The notes: a model not told the origin generated them from the letters alone. A stretch of DNA of 55,171 bases from a bacterium (GCA_030588705.1 JAUUXD010000002.1:1-55171); one strand, 5' to 3'. Counted from the first letter of the stretch, positions 42,661-51,215 are shown. Numbers and translations: made by a program.

Positions 42661-42983
42661 GAGGAAAGTCCGGACTCCTAGCAAACAGGGTACCTTCGGA
42701 GCTATCACGCAACGGAGGAGGGGGTAACCTCATGGAAAGTGCCACAGAAAATAACCGCCCATCATTTCAATGAAGTGATAGGTAAGGGTGAAAACGTGCG
42801 GTAAGAGCGCACGACGGCTTGCAGTAATGCAGGTTGGGGGCAAACCCTACTCGGAGCAAGGCAAAGTAGGCGCGTATCGGTTGTTTGTTCCGGCTAAGCG
42901 CGCGGGTATGCCGCAAAGATAAATGGTTGTCGGTCTCCATGGAAGCATGGAAACTACAGAATCCGGCTTACTGTTTTGCCCTG
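42621..42983 (+). ncRNA. rnpB: RNase P RNA (bacterial type A)
   Basis: Catalytic RNA that removes 5' leaders from pre-tRNAs. The 5' strand GGGCAAAAC (42621-42629) pairs with GTTTTGCCC (42973-42981) to form P1. Conserved core elements: GAGGAAAGTCCGGACTCC (42661-42678), GCCACAGAAAATAACCGCC (42741-42759), GGTAAGGGTGAAAACGTGCG (around 42781-42800) and AGAATCCGGCTTA (42958-42970). A run of seven T directly after P1 suggests that termination occurs there. Length about 360, normal for type A. Confidence 0.96.
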
Positions 42984-43041
42984 TTTTTTTACTTTTCATT
43001 CAAAACTACACCCAGATCATCACTATAAATGGGCCCATCTC

Positions 43042-43079
43042 TTGGTTTAAGCACCACCAATCTGCTACACTGGTCGGTG
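43042..43079 (+). promoter_or_regulatory. Putative promoter with an operator-like dyad, upstream of the HAD pair
   Basis: TTGGTT (43042-43047) and TACACT (43066-43071), 18-base spacer. An inverted repeat, CACCACCA (43052-43059) and TGGTCGGTG (43071-43079, one extra base), flanks the -10, so a repressor could block the promoter there. The start codon of the first HAD gene is 40 bases downstream. Confidence 0.4.
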
Positions 43080-43118
43080 AAAATAGGAATAATTCTATGA
43101 AGTATGAAGGAGATTCTC

Positions 43119-43835
43119 ATGATAAAACGTATATATATTCTGCTCGCCCTCTCGCTCTCAACCGTCTCGGTTGCTACTATCCCATCACAAAAGAAGGATG
43201 TGATCTTTCTCTGGGATCTGCATCATGTACTGCTCAAACCAAAAGGGAGAATCCGGGCACTCAAACATTATCCTCATAAAAAGAAAGCCTTGCGCAACAC
43301 CAATCTACGCCGAAAATTTTTGAAATATTCTCTTGTTTCCCGATTCAAAGAGGTATCTTCTGAAAAGTTTCTTGAGCTGGGAGATCGGTATAATAATCCA
43401 TATTTCAAGGAGATGATTCTTACTGCTAGCCTTGCACAAGAGCCAATGGAAAAGACCGTCGATATCCTCGAAGAGCTCAAAGAAAAAGGTTACACACATC
43501 ACGTGGGATCGAATATGGGTATCACCACCTTCAACACCATCACCGACGCACAGAAATATCCACAATTTGTCCCTCTATTTAAGAATTTCGACCTTGATAA
43601 ATCACACGTTGTCACTCGTAAAACCGATCAGTTTAAAAAGCCTAATCCCAAATATTTTGAGCACTATTTAGAAAAAAATAACCTTGATCCAGAAACAACA
43701 CGCATTATCTTTATTGATGACCGCAGAAAGAACATACAAGCTGCCAACTCTGTGGGATTAGAAGGAGTACGGTTTAAAAACGCCACTCAACTGCGCCGCG
43801 ATCTTGCTGATATGGGGATTGATATTAGTCGATGA
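43119..43835 (+). CDS. Exported HAD-superfamily protein with Asp-to-His change in motif I
   Basis: 238 residues. Start ATG at 43119 with AAGGAG eight bases upstream, giving a signal peptide (MIKRIYILLALSLSTVSVA). HAD motifs: I FLWDLHHVLL (nucleophile Asp, but the usual +2 Asp is His), II HHVGSNMG (Ser), III KKPNPKYF (Lys), IV IIFIDDRRKN (Asp pair for Mg2+). The helical cap between motifs I and II is about 80 residues. The fold acts as a phosphatase or related hydrolase, here apparently outside the cytoplasm, which is rare for this superfamily. ATGA overlap with a paralogue. Confidence 0.85.
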   Translation: MIKRIYILLALSLSTVSVATIPSQKKDVIFLWDLHHVLLKPKGRIRALKHYPHKKKALRNTNLRRKFLKYSLVSRFKEVSSEKFLELGDRYNNPYFKEMILTASLAQEPMEKTVDILEELKEKGYTHHVGSNMGITTFNTITDAQKYPQFVPLFKNFDLDKSHVVTRKTDQFKKPNPKYFEHYLEKNNLDPETTRIIFIDDRRKNIQAANSVGLEGVRFKNATQLRRDLADMGIDISR

Positions 43836-44515
43836 ACAGTATGAAAAAACAGACAAACAAACCTACTATTCTCTGGGACATTCATGATGTCCTTTTGAAA
43901 CGCTCCGGCATTATGACCACCCTTTGGAACTACAATGATTGGTGGAACACGATTACAAACAGCTCCTTCGGACTCGTAAAAGATCTCATGGGGCTTGCCA
44001 TGATCCATCTGATTTCAGGCAGCTCATCAGAGCAATTTATCCAGCGAGCACAAGCACACAACAACCAATACATGGAGCACCTGATTACACAGCTAACTAA
44101 TTCGCAACAACCGATTACTGGCATGAAGCAGATTGCCGATGAACTCCATGCAGCAGGATGTGAACAACACATTGCATCCAATATTGGCAGCACCCCCTTT
44201 CGTGTCATAACCGATCCCAATAAATTCCCCCATCTGGCACCAACGTTTGTACATATGAACATCGAAAAATCTTTCGTGGTCTCAAATGATACTGGTACGT
44301 TTGTGAAAAAACCGGATCCCCAATTTTTTAGCATGTATCTCCAAAAGAACGGTCTTGATCCCCAAACACAACCAATCATCTTTATTGATGACAACGCAAA
44401 GAATGTTGCCGCCGCGCAAACAGTTGGTATTGATGCCATTCTATTTAAAAACCCAACACAACTGCGCAATGAACTTCAAAAGCGAAACGTTCTGGTTCCA
44501 CAAGCAGATCAATAA
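43832..44515 (+). CDS. HAD-superfamily protein, cytoplasmic paralogue of the preceding gene
   Basis: 227 residues. Motif I ILWDIHDVLL again has His instead of Asp at +2; motif II is HIASNIGSTPF, motif III KKPDPQFF and motif IV IIFIDDNAKN. It is clearly a tandem duplicate of the upstream gene, sharing the same order and spacing, but no signal peptide is present. Start ATG overlaps the upstream stop. The pair may process the same substrate on two sides of the inner membrane. Confidence 0.87.
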   Translation: MNSMKKQTNKPTILWDIHDVLLKRSGIMTTLWNYNDWWNTITNSSFGLVKDLMGLAMIHLISGSSSEQFIQRAQAHNNQYMEHLITQLTNSQQPITGMKQIADELHAAGCEQHIASNIGSTPFRVITDPNKFPHLAPTFVHMNIEKSFVVSNDTGTFVKKPDPQFFSMYLQKNGLDPQTQPIIFIDDNAKNVAAAQTVGIDAILFKNPTQLRNELQKRNVLVPQADQ

Positions 44516-44626
44516 CACCCACAAGATACCGCCCATCCATAATGAATATTGATTTTTCAGCTATAATCTCGTAATACTATGCCTGTTATGTTTCATTAAT
44601 CATTTTTTAAAAATGAGGAGTACATC

Positions 44627-45292
44627 ATGAACAAACAGGCAGTGATAGCAATTGCAGTACTTGGTCTTACCGGATACAGCTACGCAGAAGAACGAATAGA
44701 AAATGAGGCGGTACAGGTTACGCTCGAAGTACGTGTAGACAAAGATATCGCGGATGAAGTGGTGGCAGAAGCAAAAAAAGATGCCAGCATCCTCAAAGAA
44801 AAATATGACTCTGTATGCGGCATCGATGCAGTGCGGACCGTTGTCAAACGTGGCATCAAGAAGGAAGAAGAAATAACCCGATCCTGTAGCAGTAGCTGCA
44901 AATGTAAATGTAAATGTAAATCATGCTCAAATGGTAGATGCTGCAATTGCAGATCGGTAACCATTGATGATGCATGCTCCTGCGAAGCACAACCAGATGC
45001 TGAAGGAACTCGTGCCGTTTGTGAAGCCTGCGAAAAAATAAAAGAAGGCAACGAACGGAAGCGACAACGGCAACGTGAGCTGCAGCAACAGCAACAAAAC
45101 AAATCGGTTCGTACACTCAAAGAAAATAATGAATTCTGCGACTGCCAAATCGTTCATCAAAAGTGCCCTGATTGCGGTAACGAAACAAGCGAATTTCGAT
45201 GTGCATGCGGCAGACCAAATCCAACAGGCGCTGAAGACGCTGTTCGCTGTAATTGCGGCAGTAATAAGCCAAAGCCTGACGCCGAACAATAA
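44627..45292 (+). CDS. Exported Cys-rich protein, unknown
   Basis: 221 residues with GAGGAG-type ribosome binding site and signal peptide (MNKQAVIAIAVLGLTGYSYA). More than 20 Cys follow. A dense block reads SCSSSCKCKCKCKSCSNGRC, followed by CNC, CSC and CEAC; the C-terminal part has zinc-ribbon-like pairs (CDCQ, CPDCGN, CACGRPN, CNCGSN). A glutamine run lies between them. It could bind metal or be disulfide cross-linked in the periplasm or on the surface. A terminator follows. Confidence 0.75.
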   Translation: MNKQAVIAIAVLGLTGYSYAEERIENEAVQVTLEVRVDKDIADEVVAEAKKDASILKEKYDSVCGIDAVRTVVKRGIKKEEEITRSCSSSCKCKCKCKSCSNGRCCNCRSVTIDDACSCEAQPDAEGTRAVCEACEKIKEGNERKRQRQRELQQQQQNKSVRTLKENNEFCDCQIVHQKCPDCGNETSEFRCACGRPNPTGAEDAVRCNCGSNKPKPDAEQ

Positions 45293-45319
45293 TAGCAACG
45301 GATCTATTTGATACAAAAG

Positions 45320-45348
45320 GGCATAGCTAGAAGGCTATGCCTTTTTTT
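45320..45348. terminator. Terminator between the Cys-rich gene and gpsA (both directions)
   Basis: GGCATAGC (45320-45327) and GCTATGCC (45334-45341) form an 8-bp stem, followed by seven T on the plus strand and by CTTTTG on the minus strand. The gpsA stop codon lies inside the hairpin. Confidence 0.85.
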
Positions 45349-46345
45349 GTTCACACTCCCATGAGAGCGGCTCATGCATTAATGATTTGAGCATCTGCTC
45401 TACTGTGGTATCCGTAAAGATAACTTCGTATATTCCCCGGCTTATTGGCAGATCGATTTTTTCTTTTTCCATCAACTGATACACCGATTGCACCGTATTA
45501 ATTCCTTCAGGAATATATCCGGTCTCTTTTAAAATCTCCTCGAGTGGCTGACCAGAGCCAAGTCGTTTGCCAACGTCCAGATTCCTACTCAAAGACCCCT
45601 TTGAAGTGAGCACTAAATCACCAAGACCAGAAAGCCCATAGACCGTTTCCTGTTTGCCACCAAGGTGTGTGGCAAGCTGCACCATTTCATGAAGACCTCT
45701 CGTCAATAAAAACGCCTGGGCGTTATCGGTATATCCGGCACCATCAAACATTCCTACGCCAAGCGTAATCACATTTTTAAGCGCCGCCCCCACTTGTACA
45801 CCAATCATGTCGGTGGTGATATAGGGCCGAAAATAATCATTGGCAAGCAACTGCTGAAGTTCTTTTGCCTGATCACAATCAGGAGCCGCCACGGTTACGG
45901 CAGTAATCTGTTTTTTGGCTACATCTTGAGCAAAACTCGGACCAGCAAAAATTGTCTTTTTAACGGATGCTCCCAATACACTATCAATCATCTGCGTAGG
46001 AAAAAGGAGCGTATCCTGTTCTATTCCTTTGCTCAGCACCACCCACACCTGATCAGGATCAAAACATGGTTTTGCTTCTTGTAACACCGAACGTAAAAAC
46101 TTCACCGGAATCGCTTCAAACACCCAGTGCGCATCACACAGCGCCTCTTTCATATCACCCGTTGCTTTAATTGATGGGTCTAGACTGATGCCGGGTAAAA
46201 ATTTCTCGTTACGATGGCCTGTATTAATCTGCTCAACAACCTCAGCGTGATAACACCAGATTTTCACCGAATGACCGTTTTGCGCAAGCAGCGTTGCCAC
46301 TGCCATTCCCCACGCACCCTCTCCGAGTATTGCTATCTGTTTCAT
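45335..46345 (-). CDS. gpsA: Glycerol-3-phosphate dehydrogenase [NAD(P)+]
   Basis: 336 residues. Reduces dihydroxyacetone phosphate to sn-glycerol 3-phosphate for phospholipids. N-terminal dinucleotide-binding GEGAWGMAVA, then FAGPSFAQDV, the catalytic Lys region VGAALKNVITLGVGM and YGLSGLGDLVLTSKG with SRNLDVGKRLG. Full length. Start overlaps the uppS stop by ATGA. Confidence 0.97.
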   Translation of the reverse strand: MKQIAILGEGAWGMAVATLLAQNGHSVKIWCYHAEVVEQINTGHRNEKFLPGISLDPSIKATGDMKEALCDAHWVFEAIPVKFLRSVLQEAKPCFDPDQVWVVLSKGIEQDTLLFPTQMIDSVLGASVKKTIFAGPSFAQDVAKKQITAVTVAAPDCDQAKELQQLLANDYFRPYITTDMIGVQVGAALKNVITLGVGMFDGAGYTDNAQAFLLTRGLHEMVQLATHLGGKQETVYGLSGLGDLVLTSKGSLSRNLDVGKRLGSGQPLEEILKETGYIPEGINTVQSVYQLMEKEKIDLPISRGIYEVIFTDTTVEQMLKSLMHEPLSWECEQKKA

Positions 46346-47046
46346 AAACCAAAATTCCTCTGACGCGTATGAAAGGATTCAACTACTTCATTTAGATGAA
46401 TATGCGTAAGTTCCGGCCAAAAACAATCAAGAAAGAAAAATTCACTGTAGGCCGCTTTAAAAAGAAAGAAATTGCTCAATCTTTTTATACCTCCCGTACG
46501 CACAATCAGATCAGGAGCCGGAATGCCTGCCGTCCACAATGATTGCTCCAATAACTCATCAGAAATATCATCCTCAGAAAGTTCTCCTGATTTTAATTTT
46601 TGCGCAATTACCTTCATGCCATGCACAAGCTCCTGCTGCCCTCCATAGCAAAAAAGTAGATTAACTTGAAGCACTGAAAATTCTTTGGTTTTCTCCTCAA
46701 TCTCATCACAGATCGGAAGCACTGCTTTGGGAAATAAGGAGCGATCCCCCACAAAGGTTACCCGCACCCCTTTTGCAATAAATTTTTTAAGAAGTGCCTC
46801 TTTCATCTCCTTCATAAGCACGTTAAATAGAAAATTAAGCTCCTGCGGTGGTCTACGAAAATTTTCAAGCGAAAAGGTGTACAACGAAAGATAGGAAATC
46901 GATTGCTCTAAACAAAAATCAACTACCCTTTGGGCCGTCTTTAATCCCGCACGATGCCCATCCCATGGCAACCATCCATGTTGCTTTGCCCAGCGGCGAT
47001 TACCATCCATAATGCAGGCAAGATGGGTAATTTTTTTTTCGTTCAT
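46342..47046 (-). CDS. uppS: Undecaprenyl diphosphate synthase (cis-prenyltransferase)
   Basis: 234 residues from the ATG at 47046, which overlaps the upstream stop as ATGA. Makes the C55 lipid carrier for cell-wall synthesis. Motifs: ACIMDGNRRWAKQHG, GHRAG, YLSLYTFSLENFRRP, LIVRTGGIKRLSNFFLF and AYSEFFFLDCFWPEL. The in-frame upstream extension to 47100 has no family likeness. Same operon as gpsA. Confidence 0.95.
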   Translation of the reverse strand: MNEKKITHLACIMDGNRRWAKQHGWLPWDGHRAGLKTAQRVVDFCLEQSISYLSLYTFSLENFRRPPQELNFLFNVLMKEMKEALLKKFIAKGVRVTFVGDRSLFPKAVLPICDEIEEKTKEFSVLQVNLLFCYGGQQELVHGMKVIAQKLKSGELSEDDISDELLEQSLWTAGIPAPDLIVRTGGIKRLSNFFLFKAAYSEFFFLDCFWPELTHIHLNEVVESFHTRQRNFGL

Positions 47047-47687
47047 GCTGCAGACACCTGCCGTTTTGTAGATACTCTCCCTATTTTCGATACCGCCCAT
47101 GAGATGGCCTTATGCATCACCACCATGCCACCAGCAAAGAGCAATCGCTCAATCAGCACTGCTGGAATAAGTGCCTGCCACGCAAAAGCATCCATTGGCA
47201 CCGTGTAGAGCCAGATGACCGATCCCACTGCATGCGCGGTGAACGTACTGCCCAAAGCAGTTAAAAAAGGATGGTTACTATTAAAAAAGTAGAGACCAAT
47301 TGGAATCAACCAATAAAGCGCATACGCCCATGCCACCCCACCGACTGCGTGAAACAGAAACAGAGCCATACAAAGCATCGCAATAAAAAGACGAATCCCT
47401 GCTGATCGGGATGCAAAGTAGTAGCCAGCAACCATTCCCGGCACAAAATGGGCCAAATAGGAAAGAGGCAATGGGCCCCCATAAAGGGCCATCCGAGCCA
47501 GAACGGCCATCCCAAACAGCATCGTACTTCCCGCTATTCCGCAAAAGGCTCCCGTAAGGGGTACAAAGCAGTTGGCCGCAGAAAAGAAGGCCGTATAGGA
47601 GCCAATAATGAAGCTCACCTTGAAAAGGCCGAACAGCTTTGAACCGAGAAAAAACGGCATAAAAGAGAGCAATTGCTTACTGCGCAT
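47043..47687 (-). CDS. Integral membrane protein of the uppS-gpsA operon, unknown
   Basis: 214 residues, about six membrane helices. Start ATG at 47687 with AGGGA eight bases upstream. Conserved-looking intramembrane residues include PLSYLAHFVPGMVAGYYF and VIWLYTVPMDAFAWQALIP. The topology is compatible with an S-component of an ECF transporter, but no diagnostic motif is present. It overlaps uppS by ATGA and may act in envelope lipid metabolism. Confidence 0.75.
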   Translation of the reverse strand: MRSKQLLSFMPFFLGSKLFGLFKVSFIIGSYTAFFSAANCFVPLTGAFCGIAGSTMLFGMAVLARMALYGGPLPLSYLAHFVPGMVAGYYFASRSAGIRLFIAMLCMALFLFHAVGGVAWAYALYWLIPIGLYFFNSNHPFLTALGSTFTAHAVGSVIWLYTVPMDAFAWQALIPAVLIERLLFAGGMVVMHKAISWAVSKIGRVSTKRQVSAA

Positions 47688-47773
47688 AGAAATATCCCTA
47701 CTCAATAGATAGATTCACCGAGGTTAGATAGGCAGTGTACCATAGGAACCGTCAGCTGCAAAATTCACCAATC

Positions 47774-47827
47774 GGCCCTTCTACGCTTATCCGGGCCTTC
47801 AGGCTCGGCAAGCTACGCCGGGCAAGC
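47774..47827. repeat. GC-rich palindromic intergenic element, copy 2
   Basis: Contains several nested inverted segments (GGCCC/GGGCC; GCCT/AGGC; CGGC/GCCG). Positions 47784-47804 match 16146-16166 at 18 of 21 bases. The CGTAGC core (minus strand) also occurs in the hairpin at 55060-55084. It looks like a small dispersed palindromic (REP-like) element. Confidence 0.45.
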
Positions 47828-47915
47828 CACCCTCTTCCCCTTTTTGGCCATTTTGCTATACTGGATAGTATCAAATAGGTTGATTTAGAGGGGAATCCAT
47901 GAATTTTTGGGAGAC

Positions 47916-48449
47916 ATGACCATGATAAGAAAGATTATGTTAGGGGCCATTCTGGTGGCAAGCACAAGCGCACTATATTCGATTGATGCATCAACACAAA
48001 CCGAGCCACAAACAAAATCGTTTATTAGTATGCAACGAGTTAAAAAAGCAATCGATCAAAGCGCACGATTTATCCGCAAGCACCAGAATTCCAAAGAAAC
48101 TCGAATCGGTGGCCATACATTAAAGATTCTAGGCAGCATATGGGCTATTGCAGGCTGTTTAAAAACTATGGCCTCGTTGAAACGTAATCATGCAAATGCA
48201 ACATTTATGATAGCTTTAGACAGGGAGATGGAATGGAAGCCATCTTTACTCGAAAGCATTATGAGACCAAAGACATCCCGCTTTAAACTAAAAATCGATA
48301 CTAGTGGGGAGTGGAATTTAGTAAAAATATCACGCCCGCCATACGAAGCAATTTTTGCCATCGGATCATACCTCATATATGATGGATGCTATGGTATCTA
48401 TAACGAACTGAACCCTAGAAAGAAAAAGAATGATACAGCTACAAGCTAA
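47916..48449 (+). CDS. Exported or membrane-anchored small protein, unknown
   Basis: 177 residues, not recognised. Start ATG at 47916 with GGGAG five bases upstream. Signal peptide (MTMIRKIMLGAILVASTSALYS), a basic segment (RVKKAIDQSARFIRKHQN), a hydrophobic helix (ILGSIWAIAGCLKTMASL) and a basic C-terminal part with a second hydrophobic stretch (AIFAIGSYLIYDGCYGI). The order resembles the signal-basic-TM layout of 15108 and 27170. GGAGAC leader; single gene. Confidence 0.65.
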   Translation: MTMIRKIMLGAILVASTSALYSIDASTQTEPQTKSFISMQRVKKAIDQSARFIRKHQNSKETRIGGHTLKILGSIWAIAGCLKTMASLKRNHANATFMIALDREMEWKPSLLESIMRPKTSRFKLKIDTSGEWNLVKISRPPYEAIFAIGSYLIYDGCYGIYNELNPRKKKNDTATS

Positions 48450-48577
48450 CAAGCTCTTCAAAATTCTTTTTGCGCACTTCTTTCATCATCGCCATCTATC
48501 AGATGGTCACCCTTCGCGTTTATAACGCTTTTTCAGTACACTACTAAAAAACATTCTTTTCATACTAAGGAACTTTC

Positions 48578-49981
48578 ATGAACAGTGCGCTATTTTTTGC
48601 CGTATTTGCGGTACTTGCACTTTTTTATACGATACTCGGATTTTTGGCTTCTAAAAAAATCAAAACTACCAGTGACTATTTTCTAGCTGGCCGAAATTTA
48701 GGCCTCTTTTCCGTTACGCTCACGCTTATCGCCACGCAGGTTGGCGGCGGGATGCTTGTGGGTACCTCGCAAGATGCGTACCTCTACGGCATCTATGGCA
48801 TTTTATATACCGTTGGGATGGCGGTGGGGTTTGTGTTGCTCGGTTCTGGGCTTGCAAGCAAACTGCAGTCACTCAACGTGGCCACCACAGCAGAACTATT
48901 TGAAACGCGCTATGGATCCACCACATTGAAAACAGTCGCCTCTCTGCTTTCCGTCATCACCATGACCGGCATTTTGATCGGTCAAGTCGTTGCCTCGCGA
49001 ACCATCATTGAAATACTCCAATTTGGCAGCGGCAATGAGCTTATTTTTATTGGATTTTGGATATTTGTAATCCTTTATACCATGGTGGGCGGTTTGAAAG
49101 CGGTCGTGATTACCGATGTATTTCAGGTGCTTTTGATCATTGCCATATTCTCGGGCATCTTTATCTACAGCTTCTTCTTTGGACCCTCCTTCGATTGGGG
49201 CGCGCTCATGACGATCCAGAAAGAACAGTTTGGCTCGCTTCCAATCAGCATGAATATGGTCATTGCCACGCTCATCATGCCGATTCTTTTTTCCTTAATA
49301 GAACAAGATCTTGCACAGAGATTCTTTGCAGCACGGACCAAATGGATTGCCACGCTTTCGGCATTGCTTACGGCAGGATTCATGATCCTATTTGCGTTAG
49401 TGCCCATCTACTTTGGCATGCAAGCAAAACTACTCGGACTCTCAATACCAGCAGGGAGTAGCCCTCTAATGGCCACTATTGAACTACTCACGAATGAGTT
49501 TGTGGTCGTTTTGGCACTGTGCGCAATCATCGCGGCCATCACCTCCACCGCTGATTCACTTCTTTGCGCCATCAGTTCCAACCTCGCACAAGATTTTGAT
49601 TTTAGTTGGCTCGGAAAACACAATGCACTTTCTCGTTCAAAAATAATCACCCTAATTGCCGGCCTGGTTGCACTGGGAGCTTCCTTCGTGGTTCCCCAAA
49701 ACATCATCGATATTCTTATAGGAAGCTATGCAATATCAGTTAGTTGTTTATTTGTTCCGTTGGTATGGTCGTACTTTACTGATCGGATTTCAAAGCAAGC
49801 TGCGATCCTATCGGTTGCTGCAGGGTTCATAAGCTGGGTTGCTATGCTGTTCTGGAAAACCGATGCACCCAAAGCGCTCGTTCCACTAGCCTGTTCATTT
49901 ATTGGTTATTGTATCGGATTGCTATTACAAAGGAGAAGTAGTGAAAGAGAGCCGGTTTCAAAAGATAAAAGCAAAGGGTAA
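48578..49981 (+). CDS. Sodium:solute symporter (SSS family)
   Basis: 467 residues, about 13 membrane helices. Uses the Na+ gradient to import a small organic solute. The first helices show SSS features: ASKKIKTTSDYFLAGRNLG, the unwound helix segment ATQVGGGMLVG, and TLIMPILFSLIEQDLAQRFF (equivalent to the conserved DQ..QR motif). Na+ site Ser/Thr are in AAITSTADSLLCAIS. Substrate unknown (proline, pantothenate, sugar or carboxylate are family options). Its 3' end overlaps the next gene by 41 bases. Confidence 0.92.
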   Translation: MNSALFFAVFAVLALFYTILGFLASKKIKTTSDYFLAGRNLGLFSVTLTLIATQVGGGMLVGTSQDAYLYGIYGILYTVGMAVGFVLLGSGLASKLQSLNVATTAELFETRYGSTTLKTVASLLSVITMTGILIGQVVASRTIIEILQFGSGNELIFIGFWIFVILYTMVGGLKAVVITDVFQVLLIIAIFSGIFIYSFFFGPSFDWGALMTIQKEQFGSLPISMNMVIATLIMPILFSLIEQDLAQRFFAARTKWIATLSALLTAGFMILFALVPIYFGMQAKLLGLSIPAGSSPLMATIELLTNEFVVVLALCAIIAAITSTADSLLCAISSNLAQDFDFSWLGKHNALSRSKIITLIAGLVALGASFVVPQNIIDILIGSYAISVSCLFVPLVWSYFTDRISKQAAILSVAAGFISWVAMLFWKTDAPKALVPLACSFIGYCIGLLLQRRSSEREPVSKDKSKG

Positions 49982-51215
49982 GAAACTTATAAAAATGGTG
50001 GGGCCGGGATTTATTACTGGCGCTGCTGATGATGATCCGTCAGGAATAGGAACGTATTCGATCGCCGGGGCAAAGTATGGGCTGTTGCTCACCTGGATTG
50101 TACCGTTCCAACTGCCGCTCATGTATTGCATTCAGGAAATGTGTTCTCGTATAGGGCTCGTGACTCAAAAAGGGCTAACCTCCAATATGAAACAGCTATT
50201 CCCCAAATCAATTCTCTATATTGTCATTTCGATTTTAGTGTTTGCAAACACGGTAAACATTGGGGCGAATATTGCGATTATGGCCTCCTCTATTACTATG
50301 CTTCTTGGATTCAATATTCACCTGCTTGCCATACTGGTTACTGCCATCATTATTCTTACCGAACTTTTTATTCCCTATCATTTTTATTCCAGAATATTGA
50401 TGCTCCTCTCTATCTCGTTGTTCGCCTACGTGATAACTGTCTTCATGGTTTCCCCCGATTGGCTCACGATTATACAATATACGTTTATTCCCCATATCAA
50501 ATTCGATCGGGAATTTATTCTCATTCTCACCGGTTTTATCGGGACCACCATCTCTCCCTACCTTTTTTTCTGGCAAACGTCACAAGAAGTGGAAGAGCAC
50601 CTCGATAGAAAGAAAAATGGAGAAGAAGATTCACCAATCCCCGCCCTGCTCAAAAAAAGCCGGATCGATACATTTGTGGGCATGGTCTTCTCACAGATCA
50701 TCGCATTCTTTATCGTAATCACCTGTTATGAAACCCTCCACCTAAATGGAATTACCGAAATCAATACTGCACACGACGCAGCCATGGCGCTTAAACCGTT
50801 TGCCGGGGAATGGGCCTACCTACTCTTTACCGTTGGTATCATCGGTGCAGGATTTTTAGGAATACCGGTTTTAGCTGGATCAGCAGCCTACGCGCTATCA
50901 GAACTGCTTAACTGGAAAGAAGGGCTCGCTGAAAAACCAAAAGATGCGGTTGGCTTTTATAGCATCATCGCCATCTCAACGCTCCTAGGACTCGGCATCA
51001 ACTTTATTGGCATTAGCCCAATCAAAGCGCTTCTTTACGCAGCAATCATCAATTGTATTGCTTCAGTTCCGGTGACTGCATTTGTAGTGCTTCTGGCCAA
51101 TAAAAAAGCAATCATGGGAGAACATAAGAACGGCTTGCTGGCCAACACATTCGGGTGGCTCACCTTTGCAACGGTATTCGCCTCATCAGCGCTCACGCTT
51201 ATTTATTTGTGGTAG
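49941..51215 (+). CDS. Nramp-superfamily metal transporter with non-canonical metal site
   Basis: 424 residues from the GTG at 49941 (AAGGAG eight bases upstream); a longer frame begins earlier but lacks a ribosome binding site. About eleven helices with Nramp/LeuT fold. The TM1 metal motif DPGN of true Nramps is DDPSG here (GAADDDPSGIGTYS), and the TM6 motif MPHN is SPYL (GTTISPYLFFWQTSQ), so the metal-binding Met is absent. This is the pattern of Nramp-related proteins that do not prefer Mn/Fe, for example the magnesium-type branch. Probably co-translated with the symporter. Confidence 0.85.
   Translation: MKESRFQKIKAKGKKLIKMVGPGFITGAADDDPSGIGTYSIAGAKYGLLLTWIVPFQLPLMYCIQEMCSRIGLVTQKGLTSNMKQLFPKSILYIVISILVFANTVNIGANIAIMASSITMLLGFNIHLLAILVTAIIILTELFIPYHFYSRILMLLSISLFAYVITVFMVSPDWLTIIQYTFIPHIKFDREFILILTGFIGTTISPYLFFWQTSQEVEEHLDRKKNGEEDSPIPALLKKSRIDTFVGMVFSQIIAFFIVITCYETLHLNGITEINTAHDAAMALKPFAGEWAYLLFTVGIIGAGFLGIPVLAGSAAYALSELLNWKEGLAEKPKDAVGFYSIIAISTLLGLGINFIGISPIKALLYAAIINCIASVPVTAFVVLLANKKAIMGEHKNGLLANTFGWLTFATVFASSALTLIYLW

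Noticed and set aside
44930-45120. Antisense frames opposite the Cys-rich gene
   Set aside because: They are shadows caused by the skewed codon use of the Cys/Gln-rich frame; they have no start context or family likeness.
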